Shown here in pieces: positions 52,683 to 61,694 of a stretch of 64,000 nt of DNA. The first letter of the stretch is position 1; the number at the start of each line of letters is the position of its first letter. The notes beneath the pieces are model-generated. The model was given only the letters and a program-made list of their open reading frames with translations, searched no databases and was not told the origin of the DNA. The stretch is from Symbiodinium natans (taxonomy: Eukaryota > Sar > Dinophyceae > Suessiales > Symbiodiniaceae). Made by a program: the position numbers and the translations under genes. The DNA lies in assembly GCA_905221605.1 (NCBI GenBank), contig CAJNDS010001558.1, positions 417,001 to 481,000 of the forward strand. Direction: 5' to 3'.

Positions 52683-52726
52683 CTGCGCCACCTCCGGGGT
52701 TTCACGGGGCGTTTGGGGGTTCCGGT

Positions 52727-52880
52727 TTAGGGTTTAGGGTTTAGGGTTCGGGGTTTAGGGTTTAGGGTTTAGGGTTTAGGGTTTAGGGTTTAGGGTTTAG
52801 GGTTTAGGGCCTAGGGCCTAGGGCTTAGGGCTTAGGGCTTGGTATGGGGCTTAGGGTTTAGGATTTAGGGTTTAAGGCCG
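52727..52880 (+). repeat. TTTAGGG array
   Basis: Clean units with a short CCTAGGG/CTTAGGG variant block at 52805-52835. Confidence 0.9.
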
Positions 52881-52934
52881 TACAAACCCCCAAGTAACTA
52901 CTATGAACGCCACAACCCCCAATCACCGAATCGA

Positions 52935-53037
52935 GTCTTGGGCACGACATATGTTGGCCCGAGTTGCGTTGAGAGCATCAGGGGCACGCACGGGGCTCTC
53001 TTGTTTGCCAAAGAGTTGAGGGCGCAGGACAACATAC
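52935..53037 (+). CDS. probable exon ending at a MITE
   Basis: After GAATCGAG, two bases, then LGTTYVGPSCVESIRGTHGA, LLFAKELRAQDNI and one base, then donor GTACGA six bases before the family E MITE. A candidate next exon begins after GCAACTGCAG at 53204 in matching phase (RKPCLRAPTKP and TAA). No family recognised. Confidence 0.6.
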
Positions 53038-53043
53038 GTACGA

Positions 53044-53170
53044 GTAGCTTAAGAAACCCACCCAAAAACTAACAAATATTCCTTCCTTATAAGGGTAATA
53101 TAGGGATCTTATACGGGTAATATAGGGATTATTATTTATATTATTTTTTGGGGTGGTTCTTAAGCAAACC
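53044..53170. mobile_element. MITE-like element, family E copy 2
   Basis: GCTTAAGAAACCCACCCAAAA and, inverted, GCTTAAGAACCACCCC. It has an internal TATAGGGAT duplication. It would make up most of a 166-base intron (53038-53203). Confidence 0.75.
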
Positions 53171-53227
53171 TTGGGGGGACGCTACCGTTTGCAACTGCAG
53201 GGAAGCCCTGCCTAAGGGCACCTACTA

Positions 53228-53410
53228 AGCCCTAAGCCCTAAGCCCTAAGCCCTAAGCCCTGAGCCCTGAGCCCTGAGCCCTGAGCCCTGAGCCCTGAGC
53301 CCTAAATCCTAAGCCCTAAACCCTAAACCCCTAAACCCTAAACCCTAAAACCCTAAACCCTAAACCCTTAACCCTAAACCCTAACCGCTAAACCCTAAAC
53401 CCTAGCTCAG
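53228..53410 (-). repeat. CCCTAAG, CCCTGAG and CCCTAAA blocks
   Basis: Three successive homogeneous telomere-variant blocks of seven-base units. Confidence 0.95.
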
Positions 53411-53659
53411 ACTCAACTGGAGCTTGCCTTCACACCCTGACTTGGGGGCTGAGCTTAGGTTTCAAGGATTGTTCTAAATCAGGTTTGCTTGGGGCTTAAA
53501 CCTACATAGCTGTCTTGGGGGGGGAAAATGTATTTCATCCCAAGGGCCTACCTAGAGTTTGGGGATTGGCGCTGCGAGGTGCGCCCCTGGCAAGTCTCGC
53601 AGGCAACGGAAAGCAACTGAAGACTTTGGAAGGCTTCGAGCTTGCTGAACATGAACCAT

Positions 53660-53800
53660 GAACACACGCAGGCCACATTGTCCCGCGTGCTCGGCTGTCT
53701 CACAGCAGATCAAAAGCCCCCGCAAAGATGCACCGATCGCATTAGCAGCTGGGCATCTCCCCACATGTGTAGTATCCTGCTTCAGATGTAGGGGCTTCAT
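53660..53800 (+). CDS. possible exon, unknown product
   Basis: After GAACACACGCAG the frame reads ATLSRVLGCLTADQKPPQRC, TDRISSWASPHMCSILLQM. Minus and other plus frames are also open, so tentative. It would precede 53877-53971. Confidence 0.35.
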
Positions 53801-53876
53801 GGCCCAGGACTCCCAAGCGAATCTGGAAGTGACAGCAACGGGCCCCAAGTGCCCGAGCATGGCGGACGTCCTGTAG

Positions 53877-53971
53877 CGAAACCGGGTCCTCGCCAGGCGG
53901 GCTGATGAGTGTGCCATGGGTGCAGTCTCGAAGTGCTTAGGCGCCATAGAGTTGAAGCAGCTGCTCAGTGT
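53877..53971 (+). CDS. probable exon, unknown product
   Basis: After GACGTCCTGTAG the frame reads RNRVLARRADECAMGAVSKC, LGAIELKQLLS plus two bases, then the consensus donor GTAAGT. The phase fits an acceptor GTCTAG at 54387. Confidence 0.6.
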
Positions 53972-54026
53972 GTAAGTCCATGTGGGGGTCCATATGTCCG
54001 GGTCCAGGTCCTTGTGTCTCTGGGTC

Positions 54027-54251
54027 TTAGTCAGACTTTTTTGACTGAAGGGCCGCTAGAATCTCGTCAAGCACCTGGTCGACGTCATTCGCCGTCCCGA
54101 CTGTCTCCTCCTTCTCCTCCTCCTCCCGGTCTTCGCCGAGGAACTTCCCGTCACGCAAGTACGACCAGATGTAGAAGATCACGGCTAGGATGACCCAGCC
54201 GATAAACACCTTGGCAAACAGGCCCTCGGTTGGAATGTCGCTTGAAGGCAT
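54027..54251 (-). CDS. small single-pass membrane protein
   Basis: 74 codons from ATG (context GAAGCAGCCATGC) to TGA. One hydrophobic span at residues 11-31 (FAKVFIGWVILAVIFYIWSY), then a strongly acidic, Glu-rich cytosolic or lumenal tail (GEDREEEEKEETV) and a helical C-terminus ending KKSD. The organisation is like small ER or organelle membrane proteins, but no family is recognised. No in-frame extension is likely: a TAG lies 20 codons upstream. The gene lies antisense inside the presumed intron between plus-strand exons 53877-53971 and 54388-54506. Confidence 0.6.
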   Translation of the reverse strand: MPSSDIPTEGLFAKVFIGWVILAVIFYIWSYLRDGKFLGEDREEEEKEETVGTANDVDQVLDEILAALQSKKSD

Positions 54252-54387
54252 GGCTGCTTCGTGCACGAGGGATATGAAATCGTCCAAGATCAACACGCTC
54301 AGCTACTCTCCTGTGCCCTCAAACGGCGAAGGCAATCAAGCGTGAGAGAAACTAGTGGAGACTTTGGGACTCAAAAAGTCTAGGACA

Positions 54388-54506
54388 GGCGGGTGTCCAC
54401 GGAGAGCGATGTATGGAGCTCTGGATGAAGCTTACTTTCGCACTACAAAGCCTCTTGTCTACCCACCAGCATCGCCCACCCAAGTCAAAGCAAACTCCGA
54501 AGCCTG
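54388..54506 (+). CDS. probable terminal exon, unknown product
   Basis: One base, then TGGCPRRAMYGALDEAYFRT, TKPLVYPPASPTQVKANSEA and TGA. The frame is open upstream to 54345, so the acceptor may differ. Strongly coding by eye. Confidence 0.6.
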
Positions 54507-54711
54507 AAATACGAACCTGAGAACTTTGAAATGCACAGGCCCCCCCCCCCCCCAAGAAATGACCGCCCTGCCCTCGAAGCGTTGGCCCACCGAACCCAGT
54601 CTCTGCACCGTAGGCTTCGGGGTTGAATTATCTTCAGATACAGGCTGATAGATTTAGGGACCATGGGGCTTGCAGGGTGAAGCTTCCAGGAAGGGTAGTA
54701 CTTCCACTCAC

Positions 54712-54890
54712 CCGCGCCCGGTCTTACTGCTAGGCTGCTTCGGCAGGAGTTGGACCCTAAACCCTACACCCGAAACCTCTTGCGGCCTGGGGGGTCCATG
54801 CGGTAGCATATGTCGCGACCCAGTCATATGAAATAAAAGGTAGCAGCTCAACCCACAACAGCCGAACACCAAGTCGAGTAGCGCACGCAA
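54712..54890 (-). CDS. probable exon containing a telomere-like insert
   Basis: Minus frame LRALLDLVFGCCGLSCYLLF, HMTGSRHMLPHGPPRPQE, then 20 bases of telomere-like sequence (54757-54776) read without a stop, then VQLLPKQPSSKTGR and the consensus donor GTGAGT. The 20 bases begin GTTTCG and end GTTTAG, so they look like an intron but are too short for one. Confidence 0.5.
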
Positions 54891-55047
54891 ACCCCCCTTT
54901 GCGAATAGAAAGCCTAGGGTTTAGGGCTTAGGGCTTTAGGGTTTGGGGCTTAGGGTTTAGGTTTAATTAGGGTTTAGGGCTTAGGGTTTAGGGCTTAGGG
55001 TTTAGGTTTAATTAGGGTTTAGGGCTTAGGGTTTAGGGTTCCGAAAC

Positions 55048-55120
55048 CATCCTCGACCGCTCCTTGCGTGCTGGTGCCAGCGCCCAGGCTATTGGCCACC
55101 AGGGCGGCATTGGCAAGCAC
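55048..55120 (-). CDS. exon spliced against a family G MITE
   Basis: The acceptor lies at the MITE end (CTACTTCACATGTGCAG); phase 0; VLANAALVANSLGAGTSTQG, AVED plus one base; donor GTTTCG. 73 bases, nearly all third positions G/C. Upstream of the MITE, KHFNPNAARLMSCTVQAQKS (about 55262-55330) is a likely previous exon. Confidence 0.6.
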
Positions 55121-55124
55121 CTGC

Positions 55125-55250
55125 ACATGTGAAGTAGGGTTTATATTTCTTGTATCCCCAAAAGGCCACCAGGTATATAAACTCACCAATATTAAAGAGG
55201 AACCTTATATACACTCACCAATAACAGTAATATATACCCTGCTTCATGTA
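55125..55250. mobile_element. MITE-like element, family G copy 2
   Basis: ACATGTGAAGTAGGGTTTAT at the left, CCCTGCTTCATGT at the right, with two ACTCACCAATA blocks inside. Confidence 0.8.
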
Positions 55251-55917
55251 GGGTTTGGGGTTTGGGTTCGAAGACTTTTGTGCCTGAACTGTGCATGACA
55301 TGAGCCTTGCAGCGTTGGGGTTGAAATGTTTGGGTAGAACCCTAAACCCTTAACCCTCAGCCCTAAACCCTAAACTCCCAAAAAAACCCTGGGTTGAAGT
55401 CCCGGCTTCTTGATGCAGCGGAAGCAAGGGTGTTATTTGAGCCCCTCCCCCCTTCCAAGCACGACCACAGCACACCCCAAGCATTTGGGGCTTAGCGTTT
55501 GGGGTTTAGGGTTTTACGAATTTTGGGTTTTAGGGTTTAGGGTTTAGGGTTTTTACGAATTTTGGGTTTAGGGTATAGGCTTTATGGGGGTAAGCCAGGA
55601 CTTCAACCCAGGGTTTAGGGTTTAGGGTTTAGGTTTTACGGTTTAGGGTTTAGGGTTGAGGGTTCAGGGGGCCGTGCCACCTCAAACATTTTCATGCGCT
55701 CTGCGCCTTGTCCTCCTCAACCCCCCAGCCCAAAACCCCAACACCCTGGGCCACAAGTCCTACTGCCCTTAACCCTAAACCCTAAACCCTAAACCCTAAA
55801 CCCCAAACCCCAAACCCCAAACCCTGACTCGAGATTCAGGATGTAGAGGCAGGATAGCCCCAAACCTCTGAACACAGGATTCCGACACATCCAGCCCCAG
55901 ACCCTGAACCCCGAAAA

Positions 55918-56005
55918 GGTTTAGGGTTTAGGGTTTAGGGTTTAGGGTTTAGGGTTTAGGGTTTAGGGTTTAGGGTTTAGGGTTTAGGGTTTAGGGTTTA
56001 GGGTG
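55918..56005 (+). repeat. TTTAGGG array between near-identical direct repeats
   Basis: Twelve perfect units. GAACCCCGAAAA (55906-55917) precedes and GAACCCCAAAA (56009-56019) follows. Confidence 0.95.
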
Positions 56006-56425
56006 TAGGAACCCCAAAATCTTGGGCCTCAGTCGGCTCCGGAGCTGGCCTGCGCACGAAATATCCTTTACAGCTCTAAAGGCTTATGGCTTATGCCCGG
56101 AGCTGCTAAGTAGGGTTTAGGGTTTAGGGTTTAGGGTTTAGGGAAATAGCCCAGCAACGGTTTTACAACAAAGGTGACTCTTCTTTTCGGCTACCTTGAT
56201 AAAGGAACCCCCAGGCAACGCTAAATGTCTGTTGAAAACATGGCTCATTCCACCCACTAATTCAGGGGTATACAGGCTAGGGTAGGTTGGGTTTAGGGTT
56301 TGGGGTTCTGGGTTTCGGGGTAGTGTTTACCCTTTGGCAGGCCATAGCGGTTCCGGAAAGGCATCCCGCATCAAGCCCTAAACCCTAAACCCTAAACCCT
56401 AAACCCTAAACCCTAAACCCTAAAC

Positions 56426-56470
56426 CCTGAAGAGTTCAAAGCTTTGGGCGTCTGCTTCGGGAACGGAGGC
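56426..56470 (-). CDS. exon spliced against a family G MITE
   Basis: Acceptor CTACTTCACAAG at the MITE end, then exactly 15 codons ASVPEADAQSFELFR, then GTTTAGGGTTTAGGG, so the donor is telomeric. Both splice borders come from repeat DNA. Confidence 0.55.
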
Positions 56471-56471
56471 C

Positions 56472-56600
56472 TTGTGAAGTAGGCCGGGTTTATATCACCA
56501 GCATACCCAAAGAGGACACCCCACATATACACTCACCAATATTGGTAAGGAGTCATATATACACCCAGCGATAACAGAAATATTGCCCCTGATTCATGTG
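56472..56600. mobile_element. MITE-like element, family G copy 3
   Basis: TTGTGAAGTAGGCCGGGTTT at the left and ATTCATGTGGG at the right; shares CACTCACCAATATTGG with copy 1. From 56610 to 57250 the DNA is unique with no supported gene. Confidence 0.75.
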
Positions 56601-57413
56601 GGTTGCGGGCGCGCTGTGATTGCCAGAAGCCAGATCTTGAGCAAAAGCCTACGTTTTCGTGCCTCAAAGGCCGGTCTTCTGCAAGGTCGGTGAGCGACAC
56701 CGGCAGGAAATCCTCACCATGCCAGAAGTAACTTATGGAATGGAACCATCCGGGAAAACACCCCGATGGGGACCACAAGCTCTCAACACTACTTGGAACC
56801 AATTGGGCAGAGGGCTTCGGAATGGGAAAGGCGTGGGGGTCCCTTGCACGACCATATGTACATGTATGTGTATAAAAACCAGAATATACCTATGTAAATA
56901 TGGTGTATGTGTGGTATGTGTGGCTGATCCGTTTCATGTTGTTTCAGCTACACTTCGAGACAAGGGTAGTTGAGCCCAAAGTTGAACGATCGCAAACGTA
57001 CATTGTCGCTGGAGCTGCTACACAATCATATGCCAACAGGGGGTGATGCCATGCACTTCCCGATTTTGGTCTGATGATGAGAACACTTTGCGGCCAGAAG
57101 CAGCTATACCTCTGCATCACACGTTCGTAATCCAGAACCTGCGACTGAGCCTATGCAGATGAAGCCACTGTGGGCAATGTTCAAGAGCCCTGGCTCTAGA
57201 GGCTTGTCGACTGAAGCAAACATGAGACAGTGCTTTCATTTGAATCTTGCGGCAGGGCAGCTCTAGGTGAACCCTAAAACCCCCAAACCTGCAACCCTAA
57301 AACCCCCAAATACCCTAACCAAAGCCTAAACGCCCTGAATCTCCTAAAGACCCTCAAAGCCTAATCCGCAAAAGGGAGCCTAAACCCGAAAGCGTAAACC
57401 CGAAACCCTAAAC

Positions 57414-57501
57414 CTTCCGTGCGCTCCTCGGGCGCCTCAGTGGCCAGCGTCTGGCCCGTGGCCGGGTCGTACTCATAGATCCTGGGCTTCTTGGGGCCCG
57501 G
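57414..57501 (-). CDS. probable exon with telomeric donor
   Basis: Acceptor AACTTCCCAAG, phase 0, PGPKKPRIYEYDPATGQTLA, TEAPEERTE plus one base, then GTTTAGGGTTTCGGG. 88 bases with excellent codon bias. No family recognised. Confidence 0.65.
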
Positions 57502-57524
57502 CTTGGGAAGTTCAGGGGGTTTAG

Positions 57525-57635
57525 GGTTTAGGGTTTCGGGGTTTAGGGGTTTAGGGGTTTAGGGGTTTAGGGGTTTGGGGTTTAGGGGTTCAGGGGTTTG
57601 GGGTTTAGGGGTTTAGGGGTTTAGGGGTTTAGGCT
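57525..57635 (+). repeat. TTTAGGGG 8-base variant array
   Basis: Homogeneous eight-base units. From 57640 to 57960 I see a possible imperfect hairpin (GGTACTGGTTCCGAACTAGG) and no gene. Confidence 0.9.
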
Positions 57636-58300
57636 CCTGTGGGATCGTTCAGAATTCAGAGCCTGAGGGATGTTGGGGGTTTGGGGCTAAGGGCCTTAAA
57701 GCCAAAGGCTTTGGAGATTGGTTGGGTTTCGGGTACTGGTTCCGAACTAGGGAATTCGGATCCAGGATCCTATTGACCCCCATACGGAGTAGTATTGGTG
57801 ATAGAAGTCACCCTAATTCCCAATCTCCCACTGAGAACTAGTGACCAGCAAGTTTCGGTGATACTTAGGACGTTTGAGTTGAGGGGAGGAGGAGGGGGAG
57901 GCGTTGATGGTCTAACCTCCTTCAGTCTTTCGGTTTTCGCCGCTAACGTTAACTCACCACGTATCCCTAAACCCTAAACCCTAAACCCTAAACCCTAAAC
58001 CCTAAACCCTAAACCCTGGACCCTAAATGGACCTTACAGGGATGCTGTGCCTTACAAAAGAGGGCAGGTCTCGCATGTCCTGTCGTCAAGATGACCGAAG
58101 AATTCTTTAGGGAGCTGCCATAGTTTCGGACTCGCCTAAGAAGTTCAGGGTTTGGGGTTTAGGGTTTAGGGTGTAGGGTTTTAGGTACGTTGGAGAACGA
58201 GAACCGAGACTCAAGATTCCCCAGACATAGTTTTGGTGAGCAAGCTTGGTGCCCCTGACCCCGAAGTATCGAGCCGCAATGCCAAAGTATGGAGCGTTGA

Positions 58301-58408
58301 CATTCTATACTCCCCTTAGAACCTTAATAAACAAATAATTTTAATATCTTCTTGGGATTTATGTAAACGAATATAAAAAACAATTCCCAAGGGGGATATA
58401 GTATTACG
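58301..58408. mobile_element. MITE-like element, AT-rich
   Basis: TTCTATACTCCCCTTAGAA at the left; the right end, inverted, is TACTATATCCCCCTTGGGA; AT-rich core. A similar CCCTTGGGTTTTATAAAT-type core recurs at 27090-27190 and 5600-5700. Confidence 0.55.
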
Positions 58409-58497
58409 GTCCCCGGGAGCCAAGAACCAAGGAGCGGAAGCAGTCTTTTTCCCGGGGTCCGAACTGTTGAGCCTCAATATTCTGGACCCCGGGAGCC

Positions 58498-58615
58498 CTA
58501 AACCCTAAACCCTAAACCCTAAACCCTAAACCCTAAACCCTAAACCCTAAACCCTAAACCCTAAACCCTAAACCCTAAACCCTAAACCCTAACCCTAAAC
58601 CCTAAACCCTAAACC
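58498..58615 (-). repeat. CCCTAAA array
   Basis: About 16 units, perfect apart from one CCCTAA. Confidence 0.95.
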
Positions 58616-58654
58616 ACAAGATGGCCCGGAGAGAGGTTGGGAGAGCAATCTTGC

Positions 58655-58853
58655 TGGAGGTTCAGTGTACTTATTAAGCCAATACGAACTGTCCCTAAAC
58701 CCTAAACCCTAAACCCTAAACCCTAAACCCTAAACCCTAAATTTTAAGCCAATACGAACTGTACTTATAACCCAATCATAGCCATGTTAGGCCACTTAAG
58801 GGGCGTATAAGTGACAGCGATTCTTGGTTAAGAAGTACCATGAACCTCCAAGT
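58655..58853. mobile_element. family F MITE copy 4, with telomeric insert
   Basis: GGAGGTTCAGTGTACTTATT at the left, CATGAACCTCCAAGTA at the right. Fifty-one bases of telomeric repeat (58693-58743) lie between two exact copies of TTAAGCCAATACGAACTGT. Confidence 0.85.
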
Positions 58854-58924
58854 ACACACCCTGAACTTGGCACTTGTGGGTTCGCAAGCATGCGGATGTC
58901 ATTCTTGGATGTTGCGAAGCACAG

Positions 58925-59033
58925 GACCCCAAACCCTAACCCTAAACCCTAAACCCTAAACTCCCTAAACCCTAAACCCTAAACCCTAAACCCTAAACCC
59001 TAAACCCTAAACCCTAAACCCTAAACCCTAAAC
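58925..59033 (-). repeat. CCCTAAA array
   Basis: About 15 units with one CTCCCTAAA. Confidence 0.95.
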
Positions 59034-59137
59034 CTCCCCCCAAGACTTCAAGCAACTGAACACCAGGGTTGAAACGACCTTGAACCCCTAGGCCGAACCC
59101 CGTGTCCAAAATCCTCAACCCTAAATCCCAAGCCCTC

Positions 59138-59277
59138 TTGGAGTTTTATGGTACTTACTAACAAATTATGAGGTACTTTTAACCCACTTAAAAGCCCCTC
59201 AAGTGCACTAATAGGTTTTTTTTGGGTTGTAAGTGCAGTTAGCAATGGTTAATAAGTACCCTGAACCTCCGAGTAGA
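59138..59277. mobile_element. family F MITE copy 5
   Basis: CTTGGAGTTTTATGGTACTT at the left, CCCTGAACCTCCGAG at the right; an uninterrupted relative of copies 3 and 4, useful as the empty-site reference. Confidence 0.75.
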
Positions 59278-59559
59278 ATCCTAAACCCTAAGCCCTCAGC
59301 TCTAAATCCGAAAGCCTCAACGCCAAGAAAGTCCGAGGATCACAGGGCGGGGCATAGCGGACGTAGATGGCGGGACACGCAGGAGGGCTCTCAGGCTTCG
59401 GGCTTCTAGGTTCACCCAACCCTTAGACCCCTATATTTAGGTGTTTAGGGTTTAGGGTTTGGGGTTTAGGGTTTAGGGTTTCCGCTGAAGCCCCCTCTTA
59501 ACCTCTTCAACCCCTTAACCCTCGGCTGTCTGTGGGGTTGTAGAGGCATGTGGGCGGCT

Positions 59560-60120
59560 TGGACATGCACGCACTCGAGCCTACAAGGGATGTTGAAGCA
59601 CAAGGGAGAAAGTTTTGCGGATTAGGGCTGTGGGCCTTGGCCTGAGAAACCTTTTCTCAAGCAAGCCCGCACTCGAGCTTACACAAACAAGGGAAGTTCA
59701 AGCACCCTAAACCCTAAAGCCTAAACCCTAAACCCTAAACCCTATTAGGCTTGTGGGTCCTGGCAGAAGAAACCTGCCCTCAACGAAGGCAAAACCTCCT
59801 TCATGTTTGGGTAACCGGGTAAGCAAGATTGCACGCGTTCATCTTAGAAGCAGCAAGAAGCTTGCGATGTCTGTTTGCGAGTCGGGCTTGCTACCTAACT
59901 AAAGCCATTGAAGTTACAGGCTCCTAAGCTCCAACATCATACGTTGCGCAAGCATATCATTTCATGCATTCCCATGCATTCCGTACGACATCTTAGGCTC
60001 GGGCGTGTCTTGCCATGTCTTGCCCAAGAGGCTTAGACCACAAGTGCTCCGGCCCTACATCTTCCAGAAAGCACGCACCCTTCACGCTCCCCAAAAAAAG
60101 GGGTTCTTCCTTGGACCCTT
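59560..60120. other. unique DNA with degenerate local duplications
   Basis: GCACTCGAGCCTACA recurs as GCACTCGAGCTTACA, and GGGCCTTGGC-AGAAACC recurs near 59745. The block 59968-60095 (GCATTCCCATGCATTCCG, then TTCCAGAAAGCACGCACC) is a decayed copy of part of the terminal exon at 60252-60418. No gene supported. Confidence 0.5.
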
Positions 60121-60132
60121 CTTAAGGATCGT

Positions 60133-60257
60133 GAACTACTAACTGCTTAAAAACCCCCCCCCCCCCCAACAAATTAAAAATACTCTTTCTTATAAGGGTA
60201 AGATTGGCATGGTAATATTTTGTTCTTTTGGGGTTCTTAAGCAAATAGTAGTTAAGC
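60133..60257. mobile_element. MITE-like element, family E copy 3
   Basis: GAACTACTAACTGCTTAAAA and, inverted, ACTACTATTTGCTTAAGAAC. A C run near the left end, as in copy 1. Its right end reaches the stop codon of the following minus-strand gene. Confidence 0.8.
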
Positions 60258-60418
60258 TAGTGTAAGTGCCTTAATATACTCCTTCAGCCTACGAACTGCA
60301 ACCTCATAAGTGGGTTGGGCCCCGTCCCCACACAGGCACATCGTTTGCTGCATTCCCATGCGTTCCGCACGAATTCGTCGTCTTGCCAGACAGCGCTCAA
60401 GCCTGCAAGGGCTCCAGC
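60252..60418 (-). CDS. exon 7 (last) of a seven-exon gene
   Basis: Two bases, then WSPCRLERCLARRRIRAERM, GMQQTMCLCGDGAQPTYEVA, VRRLKEYIKALTLA and TAA; 167 bases. Acceptor GGGGGACGTAG. Basic N-terminal half, helical C-terminus. The phase matches exon 6 across a 76-base intron. No family recognised. Confidence 0.6.
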
Positions 60419-60494
60419 CTACGTCCCCCAGAAAGCAAGCACCTTCCATGCTGTGCTCCTCAGACGTGGCCCAAGAGGCTCGCGCACGCTTAGC

Positions 60495-60544
60495 TCTGGT
60501 ACATCGGATTGGTCTCATCATCGTCGCACACGCCCATCTCGTAC
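60495..60544 (-). CDS. exon 6 of a seven-exon gene
   Basis: Acceptor ATGGCTGTCAG, one base, YEMGVCDDDETNPMYQ, one base, then GCTAAG, a GC donor (intron 60419-60494). GC-AG introns are common in dinoflagellates. The plus strand is also open here, but its codon bias is weaker. Confidence 0.55.
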
Positions 60545-61082
60545 CTGACAGCCATGCCATTGAAGGGTTCAGGGTCTAGGGTCTTTGGGCATAGGCCCCT
60601 ATACCCTGAACCCCAGACCCTAAACCCTAATAAACCCTAAACCCTAAACCTACCGACTTGTAGAACTGACAGAATCGCTTCCCCCTTATATCAACCGCCC
60701 CCTGATTACAACAGCACTCGGGGACATCCTGCCGAAATCGACCCTGCCTTTTAGACCCTATTCCAAGTTAGGGGAGGGGTTCAGAGCCTCAAACCCTTCA
60801 AGCCAATCTAAACCCTAAACTCCTAAACCCTAAACCCCAAACCCCAAAGCCCAGACCCAAACCCAAAAGATGGCATATGGATAAAAAAACATCCCCCGAA
60901 TACTAAAAACACATGTCGAGTTTCTATTGGGGGGGGGGCCCCCCCCCCCCCCCCCTAATTATGGGGGAAGGGATTAGGATTTAGGGTTTAGAGTTCAGGG
61001 TTCAGTGTTCAGGGTCCAGGGTTTAGGGTTTAGGGTTTAGGGTTTCGGGTTTAGGATTTAGGGTTTAGGGCTGGACTGATAC

Positions 61083-61135
61083 CCTGCGAAGGAGCACCTC
61101 TTCCTGTCGCGGCTGCGGTTCATCTTCCTGGTGGC
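61083..61135 (-). CDS. exon 5 of a seven-exon gene
   Basis: Acceptor CTAAACCCAG, ATRKMNRSRDRKRCSFA plus two bases, donor GTATCA; 53 bases. The plus strand gives an equally open frame (AKEHLFLSRLRFIFLVAW), so the call depends on phase agreement with exons 4 and 6. Confidence 0.45.
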
Positions 61136-61591
61136 CTGGGTTTAGGGCTTAGGGTTTAGGGTTCGGGTTTAGGGATTAGGGATTAGGGTTTAGGGTTTAG
61201 GGTTTAGAGTTTAGGGTTTAGGGTTTGGGGTTTGGGGTTTAGGGTTTGGGGTTTGGGGTTTGGGGTTTAGGGTTTAGGGTTCAGGGTTCAGGGTTCAGAC
61301 CCTAAACCCGAAAACCTTAAAACCAACGGAGCCAGGCTAGACGTCTTCATTGAGCAGGTGACATATCCGGGAGTTTACGAAAATAAGGGACCCCCTGTCA
61401 TAGACCCCAAAGAGTAGGATTCCCTTATATAAGGACCCCAATAAGGTACCCCTAATTTCAGAAACCCCCATATCTTCAGAGTCAGATTGTAGCAGCTTCG
61501 AGCAACTGCAACCTCATACAAAATCGTTTTGGTTTAGGGTCTAGGGTCTAGGGTCTAGGGTCTAGGGTTTAGGGTTTAGGGTTGAACTTAC

Positions 61592-61694
61592 CGGGGGCCG
61601 GGCGTCGAGCTCGTCGTAGCTCTTAAGCGGCTGCTTGTGGTTCTGCACGACGATGGGGACGTTGGCGAAGTTGATGCCTATGGTTTGCGACACC
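61592..61694 (-). CDS. exon 4 of a seven-exon gene
   Basis: VSQTIGINFANVPIVVQNHK, QPLKSYDELDARPP, then the consensus donor GTAAGT. The acceptor is either telomeric (GGGTTTAG at 61695) or CCATAG a few bases in. Clear beta-strand/helix coding character. Confidence 0.65.

Noticed and set aside
19090-55298. Similar proteins at 19090-19332 and 55068-55298 (both with KGHQVY, LTNI, EPYIHSP)
   Set aside because: Both frames are read through copies of the family G MITE; the similarity is that of the element's DNA, in opposite orientation relative to the flanking exons, and not of a conserved gene.
58655-58762. The 19-base duplication as an internal repeat of the MITE
   Set aside because: Family F copies 3 and 5 have the corresponding TACTTACTAAC region only once, so the repeat goes with the array insertion.
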